Shown here one piece after another: positions 1 to 10,785 of a DNA stretch of 33,414 bases. A program made the translations under genes and the position numbers. Below the pieces are notes generated by a model. The model was not told the origin of the DNA and did no database searches. It saw only the letters and a program-made list of their open reading frames with translations. This DNA comes from Priapulus caudatus (taxonomy: Eukaryota; Priapulida; Priapulimorpha; Priapulimorphida; Priapulidae): assembly GCF_000485595.1 (NCBI RefSeq), contig NW_014577511.1, positions 115,235 to 148,648 on the forward strand, given 5' to 3'. How positions within the stretch are numbered: the stretch's first letter is position 1; each line of letters opens with the position of its first letter.

Positions 1-304
1 GTTTTTGAATATGAAGCGGGACAGAGCATCTACCAGATTATAATTTGAAGTTTGTGTGAATCACACACAAATTACACATGAGCATGTACTCATTTAATAA
101 CAAAGATGTATTTTTGTCGCTACAATTTTTTCACCACTAGAGCCTTTCAAGCTTCTTAAAGGTACTCGACTGTAGAAAACAATCTGTAGGGCATTGCCAA
201 AAATTGTTTAGAGAAAATTATACATGCACAGCTTTAAATCATTTCTAGTATTCTATAAATATTCTATTATACTCATTAAATAAAGTTTATTCGCGTTGGT
301 ACAT

Positions 305-473
305 CTATCTTGGTTAATTGTTACTTACAACAGTGTTGCATTCAAAATGTACTGGCTGACGTTCTCGCCATTCCTTATCAGGAAGACTTTATCTCTTCAA
401 AGTTGAGTCAGCTCTGTTCGTCAGCAGTACGTTTTGAATCAACAACGGCTTGAGTAACAATTAACCAAGATAG
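305..473. mobile_element. Fold-back MITE, left-arm copy
   Basis: Both ends carry the inverted sequence CTATCTTGGTTAATTGTTAC, with arms of about 55 bp around a short centre. It is the noisy counterpart of the element at 13717-13878 and lies in the intron between CHMP7 exons 2 and 3. It has no coding capacity. Confidence 0.7.
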
Positions 474-1841
474 CATCTTATTCTATTTCTATCTATACAT
501 TAATATATTGCTATATGTATTATAAGCAAAGAGTCTGTTTGGTTAAATAATGGCTGTGTTTGAATCGTTGCAGTCCACGGCAGAGGAGGTATTTAATTAG
601 GCATTCAAACTGTCAGTTTACGAATGACACCACTACCATTTAGGCCTATTCCGTGCTCAGTGACCAGTGTCAAAGACCTGCTGTCCCACTGAAGGAAGTG
701 TTGACTGATACTCACACAGTTAAGAGAAATAAGGCAAATCGTTGAGCTGCAGTTCGTCAGAAAAGGAGCAAGCGTAGTATATTTGCAACACATAACCATA
801 ACCTATACCATAATTGCTGCGTTCGTGGTTTTGCCAATTGAGCCATGCGTCTTCATGATCACATGTAGTTTTTAGTCGGTTGAAGACACTATTGAAGCCT
901 GAATAAACAGCTAAATGTGTGCAATCTTGTGATAATATTAGTTCCTTTATATTTTTGCTTATTACAGAGTTAAACAGGCACAGCGCATAGAATACTAATG
1001 ATGTGTGCAAATTCACTGGACCTAAATGTTCGTATTGCTCAACAGATTGCCCAAGTTTGCAAACCCAGCAAACGGGAAACCTTTTAGATTATCACTGAGA
1101 CTGATGTTGGGATATCCGGTAACGTTGTTGGTGATAAAACAAAAGTTTCGAACTGTCTCTAGCCATTACCTAAATAAATCTTGTGCTAATATATGTACGG
1201 TTAAACGAATTTTCGTGGGTCGATAATTTGCTGCCATGTGAGATGTTGGCTTTCCATGTGGTTTCCTTTATACAGCGTTGCAGAATAACGACTGGAAAGA
1301 TCATTGATCCGTGTAAAGTAAGCTTAGTGAGGATACGCGAGAAGATGCATAGGCAGATGCACGGCTCTCAGCATTCACAAAGGAGACTAAAAAACTCGGT
1401 TGGTTTCGTAACATATATCTCGCTAACAAATCGGCTGCATTCCTGCCGCAAGTAAATCTAATCATTCAGTCACATGGGTATTGTGCAGTTTGAATATGTG
1501 CCCAAAATTGCACTTAAATCTTGAAATATTTTCGATTTAGTTGCTCAAAAGTTAGTTCGCTAAAATCTGATCTCTACGTAAATGTAGCCTTTCACACTCA
1601 ATCTTTTATATGGCATTAGCCGTTAATGCATATTTCAATGAAATCATGAAATGACGCAAACTGAACATTAGAGCCTCTCGTAACCACAAGTTTGTTATCG
1701 CAGGTGTCACCTTTTTTCATGTAACATAGCCTAGCTGATTATGTCACATTTAATATAGTATGTGTCGTATATGATGATTATGATTATGATTATTATTATC
1801 GATTCATCTTCATTATTTATTTGATTAATTTTAGTAGTATT

Positions 1842-2176
1842 CAGACCTGCCAAACCCTACGATTTTTTCGTATTCTTTACGAATTCCATGATGTTTTCTA
1901 CGAAGGTACGATCAAAACTGACAAACTTACGAATTTTTTACGACTGTGTGGAAATTAATGTTTTGTACATTGGAGCCGAGAAATATTGGCGGATTGTGGG
2001 TGCACCATAGTTGGATCACGCGTCACGTTGTTTCTTCGCGGTGTCTAGAAGTTAGTCCCATCATTCATTTGCTGCGAACATAACCATCACAACACAAAAT
2101 GCGCCGCCTGCACCTGCAAGGAATAAAAAAACAGCCTTTATATTTTTCATTGAATCACAGGTTGGCCAGGTCTTGG
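1842..2176. mobile_element. CAGACCTGCC-ended MITE, left-arm copy
   Basis: This is the noisy counterpart of the element at 12106-12415. It starts with CAGACCTGCC and ends with a degraded inverse of it, and lies between the CHMP7 exon 5 and exon 6 equivalents. Confidence 0.65.
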
Positions 2177-3590
2177 TATTCAAATTAAGATAATAATTGC
2201 GTATTATTCCTTGTCGCTCTCTTCTGCAGGCGTTGAGTGCTCTCCGGAGTGAGGAAAGCGGCGAGAGCGCGGTGGAGAGGCTGCTCGCAGAAGAACGAAG
2301 CCGTCTTCAACAACGGTCCACGCGCTGCCTGCCTTGAGGCTTCACGAGCGGCCAACACTCCGACGCGCATGCGTGCGTGAGCATATGCACGACTTCAAGC
2401 CGTCCGTCTGCATCCCGACGCGCCAGTGTCATGGTTCCTTTTTGCAGGGTTGGTCTCCCCAGCATGTTATGGAAGGCGTGCGCTCCGTGGAACAGCATGG
2501 TGGGCGGGCTGCGTGTGCGGCAGGGCGGTCATGCGATCGGAGTTCATTTATGGCGTGTCGTAAGTGGTCCCCCTCCCTAATGCACGGGTAACTCGATTAG
2601 TTGGAGAAGTATAACATGAAGTGTGATAACACAGCGTGACTATGTGGGCTTATGGCTCAAAATTACAATGCAACTGGACAATTGTAGGTATGCCTGACAT
2701 TTGAGCCAATTAAAGAATGTGGCGGCTTATATGCGGGTGCTGCATATTAGCCTTCAGTTTCGAAGACGCGTCAGACCTGACATGCCGTTAAAGGCTGGGG
2801 GAGAAACCCTGCTTTGATATGGCATGCTTCGTATTATAAACAAGCACAATTAGCCGAGCAATCCTACGCATGTATGCGTCACTTTATTCTACAAACTGAT
2901 CATGGTTGTTCTCTACTGCTGATTGGTGTTCCCTTACTTGTCCGGATGATTGCTGACGAACCCATATGCGATCTCTAATTGCTTTTTAAACCTGCGACAA
3001 CTGTAATGACTAATCTATTAATCCTGGGTTTTGTGTCACAGTGTGGTCTTATGTCTTTGCACGTTTATTGAAACTTGAGTGAGGTTGGTGTTGCATCAGT
3101 TGCAAGTGTGATGATGCCTTACAAAGTAGGTGTTGCTTGCTATCAAGAGACGTTTGGCCGATGGGAGCGGCCCTCACCCAGACAGTGTAAACACAACCAT
3201 GGCATGAAGATGGCTGAGCGTAACGTGATAACAGTCAAAACTACGTTAGTCACAAAGAATTCAATGACTTTTTAGGAAAAAAAAAACTAGATTTGAAACA
3301 AATGGCGTAGTTATTAGTAAACAAATAATTCTGATGGAAATGACGGTAGGGAAGGCAAAAATTAATTGAGTCAAATTCCAAAGCTGTGGAGAAGAACAAT
3401 GAAAACATTTAGTAAAAAGCAGAATAGACGTATTAAAATAATTCAGCATTTACAGTCATTTGAAGCATGTATACAATTAGGTTGCGCACTGTTTTTTAAT
3501 TTTGAATGTACGTAAGATACAGATGCTAATTATAATATCTCTGTCTATGTACATGCATGCACGCGAGTGCTACACACATAATTGCATATG

Positions 3591-3660
3591 TATATGATAT
3601 ATATAGTATATATTTACTATATATATATGTATATATATATATATATGTTATATATATATT
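3591..3660. repeat. (TA)n-rich microsatellite, left arm
   Basis: This is an almost pure alternating A/T tract in the intron between the exon 7 and exon 8 equivalents. The right-arm counterpart is at about 10711-10785. It is prone to length error and slippage. Confidence 0.85.
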
Positions 3661-5004
3661 CTTTAAATTCTATTAATGCTTTGATCAATGAAATTATTGC
3701 TAGCAAAAATAGTGACGTTCAATTCAGTAAAAAAATATCGGTCCTGGTCCGAGTGCTGCCATCTTAAATGCAGAGTGCAGCAAATTACCTACATGAAGCA
3801 GTGCATGATTTAAATTATTGTATCCATGCTACTGTTGTATACTTCGCCCCAGTTGTTTAAACATGGTTATCTTAGAGCTAGAACGTATCTTGGGATCCAG
3901 GTGTTCTTACTATAACAATGTCATAGTTACAAAAAATTCACTGATCTGTAAATATGCCAACCTGCTGCCATCAGAAAATAAACAGGCATGATCCAGCATT
4001 GACAACAAACAGCAACAACAACCAGCCATCATGGATAACTGCTTTGCAACGCAACGCTATTATCCAACATGTATCCTAATATTATTGCAAAATGAAATTG
4101 CAGACAATTCACATTTGCTTGGGTCAGAAAATTAATATTAATAGCATTGCAGTCCACATTTCTGCTCAATAAAATTTAACACATTTTCAGCATCATCCGG
4201 AAAGGAAGCCTATATTAAAATTGATGGCAAGTCTTTATCTGCTTGCTTTTCAAAGGCATGTGACTGGGCGTGATGTAATAGCCCATAGATAATATTAAAG
4301 AAATTGTACATTCTGTCTATATATAACATAGTGTTATTCACCAGCATATCTTAATCGGTTAGTGACTTCGGGATAAAGTACGAATTCCCGCTGCCTACGA
4401 TTTGCATGAATTTATCTTAAAGGCAGCAAAGAAAAACAGTACATATATTTTAACATTGGTTTCTGATGTACTCTTTACGATTTCTCACCCAGTGCGTTAA
4501 TTTTCCGGCACATCGGGTCGATCCGCGTCAGACATACGCTAGAAAGGTGTAACCCACCCTAGTACGCTGATGCGGTCGGTAATATCCGTGCTCTGGGTTG
4601 GGCGACCGGCACACAGCGGTTTAAATAACATCCTTCCGCACGGCACAAAAATTGATATTGAGTTCTGCTGTAAATACCTTCAAAATAGTGCAGGCAATCT
4701 ACAAATTATCACAACTGATACACTTAGAATTCAATTTTAAAAACACAAACTGCAGTTCTATAATCTCAACAAAATTATGCATTAAAATCAAAATTTTTTC
4801 AAATCTGGTCACATCTACAAGCGGCACCGTACATGCAAGGTTATAGCTGGCTAAGCACCATGTTGCTATGTATAATAATTTATGCACTATGACGCAAATC
4901 AACTGATATTTAGCCGCCACTAAAATTGTACCTAGGCACCAACCCATGTTGTAACCCCGCCTAATTTTTGCACTCAGAATTAACCGGGAGTGCCCTACAG
5001 ATCT

Positions 5005-5105
5005 AAGCAAATGACGGCGACGATAACAATAGTGACGAATGACGACGACGACGCACGACAGAGATACAACGAGTGACGATGATGATGACGACCGATGACG
5101 ATGAT
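5005..5105. repeat. GAC/GAT trinucleotide-rich tract, left arm
   Basis: Imperfect GACGAT/GACGAC triplets lie just upstream of the exon 8 equivalent. The right-arm counterpart at 9338-9432 is the clean ATC/GTC version. It translates into low-complexity runs and is not a gene. Confidence 0.8.
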
Positions 5106-6505
5106 TGCGGCTGCAAAAATTATTAGCGTGGTAAAACAACTAGACAATTTTCTCTTCGTTTGCGATCTAGGTTCCTGGCAGTCTCACGGCGCAATTCAGC
5201 AGTCTCTTGCTCAGTTTCGCGACGTCAAGTCGCGTCCCGACCGCCGACCTTGACACGGAGAGCTGACGAGCTCCTGATCCGAAGGTTCATCAGATACGAC
5301 CGACCTTGACCTGCACCGCATGAGCGTGACGGCGGCCAATGATGGGTCTCGACATCGACGACAAAGGTAGGAGTTGCACGCCGAAATTCGCTACTTTTTA
5401 TTTAGTAATCTCCTATCCCGCTATATACGGGGATGAATTGGGTATGAGTGAACATGAAGATCGTTTACTTGGTGTATGCGTGGGCGCGTTATTTGTGGGC
5501 GAGGCGATGCGTCAATCCTCTCTAGTTACTGTTACTTCCGGTTGTGTAGACAAGTGCTAATAGTTACCTGCCTAGAGAGAGAGAGGACAGCACACTAACC
5601 TAATGATAGGTAATTGCCAGGCATTATTTTCCAACGTCTCCTTAAGTTAGATGAACGGCTGAAATGACGCGATGGAGTGTGAAAGGGGATTTTTGAAAAC
5701 GCGGCAGAAAGAAATATAGGCCACCAATGCATTTAATTACCCTGGCACCACTTTTGTGCCGGTTGTATGCCTTTTATCACCACGTCCCGTGTTATATAGT
5801 GTCGTAAATTAGCCTTAGGTGGCCCTATTGATTTTTTCGGCTGAGTGCGCTTCATAATTTAGTGCAATCAGGAGGTGTTAGGCCGTGGGAGTACCCTGCT
5901 TCTCATTGAGTGCGCTAATTGTCTCTCAAATAACATCATCTCTCTATCCACCTGGACAATGAATAGATAATGATGTTTAACATTAAACACAACCTGGCTG
6001 TATCACAGCTCTATTCTTTCATCTCGTATTGTCCATGTAATTGTGCGGTACGTGTGGGTAGTGTTTGCTTTGGATTTGGCAGTGTCACTGAAGTGAGTTA
6101 CATGCATACACGCTGCTACACGTTTATGTTTCAATTGATTAGAAATCAATATGGTTTTTATTTATGTCTTTAAATATGTTTCATCAAATGTTAGTGTTTA
6201 TGCATTAATTCAGGTCACGTGTTGCAATGTCTGCCTGCACCAGTGCAAAATGCACTGGCGCGGATACCATGCGTTCAAGCAGTAATATATCAATTATTTT
6301 TTGTAGTTGTACATAATTATAACTATAATACATAATTATTAGAGTTAGCCTGATTTGATCTAGTCATTTTAATAAAGGCTTTTAAATTAATTGATAAAGT
6401 CACAACAAAACTTCTCTTTAAAGGCTGGCAACGTTTACGTGCGAATGTGTACCACCTTATAATATTATGTACATGTATATATTATATAATATATATCCTT
6501 CTCAT

Positions 6506-8010
6506 GTTTTTATGGAATTTCTCCTTAGGACTTAATTGTATTGGTCAGAGTCAGGGCCTATTCTCTTGTTCGTTGAATGTTAGTTACATACTCATCAAGT
6601 AATTTTTAATCTACACAAGCTAACTCCCATTAAGCACGTTTTCAGTTTACGCCATGTTTTGTACAATTGTGCCCCGTTGAATTGACACACTGTTATTAAT
6701 CGTGTAGGATGTAAACCTGGTGTAAAACTTATACTTGCCCAGCGAACTAAATAAGTCAACATGGTAATATACACATGTAATAAAATACAGTGTTTTGTTC
6801 TGCCATGTTATTCTGGTGATACACAGAGTGTGTCAGTTCACAAAAATTTAATAAGCTATAGAACAACTAAAGAGCGCCAGCCGCAACCGCGCTCACTCAC
6901 TCACGCACGCATGCACGCACGCACAGGCACTCACACACCGCCGGCCAGGCACTTTAATCGGCAATCATCATCGCTTGGTTAGGATTCCCATCCGATCTAC
7001 CACGCAGGAACCTTTGATAATACACGTAAACACGCTGCGCACAGATAAACTCTTGCCATTGCCGGCTTTTATGGTTTGTACAACACACGGACCCGCCCAC
7101 CACTTGACGCCCCAACTACTATTCCGCACCGCATTACCCAAAGTTGTAACACGCGGATATTCTATCGTGATCGTAATATGGGTACGCGTCGGAGAGAGGT
7201 ACACGCGTTGCTACACGTCAAGTGTCTGACCCACAAAAAAAATAATAAAGTAAAAAAAAAAAAATTTATAAAAATAAAAACTAATAGACTGATATGATAC
7301 GTATTAAAACGAGTGAAATACTTTAATGAAACATATGCATTAACGTATTGTATATCTCACAAAGGCGTGTTAGTATCGCGTACAATATATTGCGTTGCGT
7401 ACATGAAACGTACTTACGATTTCACGGTTGATAAATGGCTTTTTTTGCATATGCGGGCAACATGCGAACGCAGAGACGACTCACGGATTTTGCTATTCGC
7501 GTATATCGACGGAGAAGAGCCCCGCCCAACATTTCTGTGCGCGCGGGTTTTTATTACGTCTGTCAGGCCTTTGTCTTCTACACGGCCAATCGGCCTTACC
7601 CCGCTCTGCTGTAACTAGGCTGTCGCGTGATGGGACTGGTTGCCGGCCAGTGCCAGCGTATTAAACAAAGACACCGACCTCACCCTCTCTATTCGTTCTA
7701 ATTTCCCACTATTACATTCATATATATATATATATATTAATATATATATAGTATAGACAATAACCTTCATCCGGTTCGGTGTCGGCCCTGTTTCTTATAT
7801 ACCCTTAGCGTACCTCGAAGAAGAAGTCATGAGGTTCGTGTATAGTCGCCGCCCTTCTCCAGCCGAGAGACTTCATGAATTGAATTCTCGCGTAATTCTG
7901 CGCGAGCTGCGAGTTACACGTGCGGTATACTAGCGGGTACTCGGACTTGTCCGACAGACTCGGCGACGACGGTCCCATGGCGAACTACGGGGGTGCGTAT
8001 ATCGCAAAGG
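6506..8010. other. Single-copy loop between the inverted arms
   Basis: Homology between the arms stops just after the shared TATATCCTTCTCAT at 6491-6505, equivalent to 8011-8020 on the other strand. The loop contains the GABA-B-receptor-like exon (7814-7984), a (TA)n tract at about 7721-7750 and AC-rich simple sequence near 6890-6940. In the rest (6506-7813) I could not recognise any exon on either strand. Short open frames near 6975-7230 and 7313-7664 resemble nothing I know and lack obvious splice context. Confidence 0.8.
7814..7984 (-). CDS. GABA-B receptor-like ligand-binding-domain exon (partial gene)
   Basis: This is one internal exon of 171 bp (57 codons, phase 0 at both ends). It follows a pyrimidine-rich acceptor ending CCCCCGTAG and precedes the donor GTACGC. 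The peptide begins FAMGPSSPSLSDKSEYP and contains YRTCNSQ followed by SLGWRRAATIHE. The pattern SSPxLS-DK-x-YP ... RT ... GWxxxATI is typical of the extracellular venus-flytrap lobe of GABA-B receptors, class C GPCRs that bind GABA and couple to Gi/o. The match looks somewhat closer to subunit 1 than to subunit 2, but I cannot assign the subunit. Neighbouring exons of the same gene were not found: the 5' side is taken over by the CHMP7 arm and the 3' side is unrecognised loop sequence. It could belong to a related receptor with the same fold, such as a guanylyl-cyclase or glutamate-receptor-like protein. Confidence 0.72.
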
Positions 8011-9094
8011 ATGAGAAGGATATATATATATATATATATACATGTACATATATTATAAGGTGGTACACATTCGCACGTAAACTTTCAGCATTTAAATGAG
8101 AAGTTTTTGTTGTGGACTTTATTAATCAATTTAAAAGCTTTATTAAATGACTATGATCAAATCACAGCGCAACTTAATAATTTATTATTATTAGTTTATA
8201 TGTACAACTACAAAAATAATTGATATTATATGCTTGACCATGTATCCCCCGTGCATTTTGCACTGGTCAGCAGACATCAACACGTGATCCTGAATTAATG
8301 TGCATAAACACTAACATTTGATGAAACATATAAAACATAAAATAAAAAACATATTGATTTCTAATCAATTGAAACATAAACGTGTACATGTGTATGCATG
8401 TAACCACTTCAGTGACACTGCCAAACCAAAGCAAACACTACCCGCACGTACTCTGCTACAATTACATGGACAATACAGATGAGAATAGAGGCTGTGATAC
8501 AGCCAGGTTGTGTTTAATGTTAACATCATTATCTATTCATTGTCCAGGTGGATAGATGATGTTATTTGAGAGGATCAATTTACCACTAATGAGAACTGTG
8601 CACTCCCACCCCTAACGCCTCCTGATTGCACTAATTATGAACCACTCAAGCCGAAAAATCAATAGCCACCTAAGCTAATTTACGACACTATAAGACACGA
8701 CGTGGTGAAAAGGCATACAACCGCACAAAAGTGCCAGGTAATTAAATGCATTGTGCTATATTTCTCCGCGTTTTTAAAAATCCCTTTCACACTCCATCGC
8801 GTCATTCAGCCGTTCATTAACTTTAGGAGACGTCTTGGAAAATTATGCCTGGCAATTACCTACATTAGGTAGTGTGCTGTCTCTCTCTCTCTAGCAGGTA
8901 ACTATTACATTGTCAACACAGCCGGAAGTAAAGTAACTAGAGAGGATTGACGCTCGCTCGCCCCACACAATAACCGACCCACGCATACCACCAGAGGTAA
9001 ACGATCCTCATGTTCATTCATCCCAAGTTCATCCCCGTATATAGCGGGATAGAGGATACTAAATAAAGTAGCGATTTCGGCGTGCGACTCCTAC

Positions 9095-9281
9095 CTTTGT
9101 CGTCGATGCCGAGACCCATCATGGCCGCCGTCACGTCATCGGTGCAGGTCAAGGTCGGGTCGTACTGATGACCTTCGGACAGGAGCTCGTCCAGCTCCCG
9201 GTCAAGGTCGGCGTCGGACGCGCTGACGTCGGCGAAACCCTGAGCAAGAGACTGCTGAATGTCGCCGTGAGACTCCAGCAC
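9095..9281 (-). CDS. CHMP7: CHMP7 exon 8
   Basis: This 187-bp exon lies between GCGATCTAG and GTAGGA. It encodes VLESHGDIQQSLAQGF, then ASDADLDRELDELLSEG, the acidic helix near the C-terminus. It ends in phase 1, so at least one more coding exon is required. Confidence 0.9.
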
Positions 9282-10751
9282 CTAGATCGCAAACGAGAGA
9301 AAATTGTCTAGTGTTTTACCACGCTATCATTTTGCAGCCGCAATCATCGTCATCGTCGTCATCATCATCGTCATCGTCGTCATCATCGTCGTCGTCGTCG
9401 TCGTCATCGTCACCATTGTCATCATCGCCGTCATTGCCTTCGATCTGTTAGGGAACTCCCGGTTAATTTCTGAGTGCAAAATTAGCGGGGTTACACATGA
9501 GTTGTAGCCAGGACAATTTTAGTGGCGGCTAATATCAGTGATTGCGTCATATGCATAAATTATTATAATAGCAACATGGTGCTTAGCCAGCTATACTGCA
9601 TGTACTCTGCGCTGTACGATGTGATCAGATGATGATTTTATGCATAATTTTTGTTGAGATTAAACTCAGTTGGTTTTTAAAATTAATTCTAAGTGTATCA
9701 GTTGTGATAATTTGTAGATTGCTCACTATTTTGAAGGTAATTTTACACAAACTCAATCATTTTTGTGCCGGGCGGAAGGATGTTATTTAAAGCTGTGTGC
9801 CGGTCGGCCAACACCAGAGCAGACTATTACCGACCGGCACAGCTACAAGGGTGGGTTACACCTTTCTACGTATGTCTGACGGCGGATCGAGCCCGAGTGC
9901 CGGAAAATTACGCACTGGGTGAGAAACGTAAGAGTACATACTAGAAACCAATGTTTAAAATATAGTACGTTTTCTTAGGCTGCTTTAGATAAATTCATGC
10001 CACTTGTAGGGACGGGAATTCGTACTTTATCCCTAAATCACTACTGAATTAAGATATGTGGTGAATAACACTATGTTATATATAGACAAATGTACAATTT
10101 CTTAATATTATCTATGCTATTACACACGCCCAGTCACATGCCTTTGAAAACAGCAATAAAGACTTGCCATCAATTTTAATATAGCTTCCTTCCCGATGAT
10201 GCTGAAAATGTGTTACAATTTTTATTGAGAGAAATGTGGACTGCAATGCTATTAATATTACATTTTTCTGACCCAGGCAAATGTAGACATTGTCTGCAAT
10301 TTCATTTGCAATAATATTAGGATACACTTGGATAATAGCTTGTTAGCAAGCAGTTATCCATGATGCTGTTGTTGTTGCTGTTGTTGTCATTGCTGATCAT
10401 GCCACTGTTTATTTTCTATGCACAGGGTTGGATATTTACAGATCAGTGAATTTTTTGTAACTATGACATTGTTATATAAAGAACCTATGATCGCCAAAAT
10501 ACGTTGCAGCTCTAAGAAAACCATGTTTAACAACTGGGTGCGAGTATACAACAGTAGCATGGATAATAATTTACATGCATGGCATGCTTCATTAGGTAAT
10601 TTGCTCACTCTGCATTTAGATGGCAGCACTGGACAGACCTGATATTTTTACTGAATGAACGTCAATATTTTGCTACAATAATTTCATTGATAAAGCATAA
10701 TAGAATTTAGAATATATATATATATATATATATACTATATATACATTATAA

Positions 10752-10785
<34 letters not shown>

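Larger units (their letters stand above)
574..5366 (+). pseudogene. CHMP7: Broken plus-strand copy of CHMP7 exons 3-8
   Basis: Exon equivalents are at about 574-772, 1046-1118, 1276-1398, 2230-2371, 3105-3218 and 5171-5366. In the intact minus-strand copy they are 195, 71, 112, 120, 105 and 187 bp; here they are about 199, 73, 123, 142, 114 and 196 bp, all longer. Exon 3 meets an in-frame TAG at 598-600 after eight codons because of one inserted T, and many further frameshifts follow. Several splice sites are also altered, for example GT becomes CGT after exons 3, 6 and 7. Exon 1, exon 2 and the last exon are not present. As written it cannot encode CHMP7. Either it is a decayed inverted duplicate or, more likely given the indel-rich pattern, unpolished sequence of the same locus. 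I did not reconstruct it. Confidence 0.85.
1..6505 (+). repeat. Left arm of a large inverted duplication
   Basis: This stretch is the reverse complement of 8011-14172, matching from exon-flanking intron at position 1 through to the AT-rich tract at about 6490. Matching landmarks include the fold-back element (305-473 versus 13717-13878), all CHMP7 exons from 3 to 8, the trinucleotide tract (about 5005-5105 versus 9338-9432) and the AT-rich inner end. The left arm is 6505 bp against 6162 bp for the right arm, about 5.6% longer, and most of the differences I aligned are one-base insertions or deletions. Position 1 corresponds almost exactly to the splice donor after CHMP7 exon 2, so the repeat may continue left of the window. 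Outside the broken exons and the repeats listed separately I see no gene here. Confidence 0.93.

Noticed and set aside
4699-5139. 146-codon minus-strand frame with Ser/Val-rich centre
   Set aside because: It crosses the GAC/GAT triplet tract in the noisy arm and is not preserved in the clean arm.
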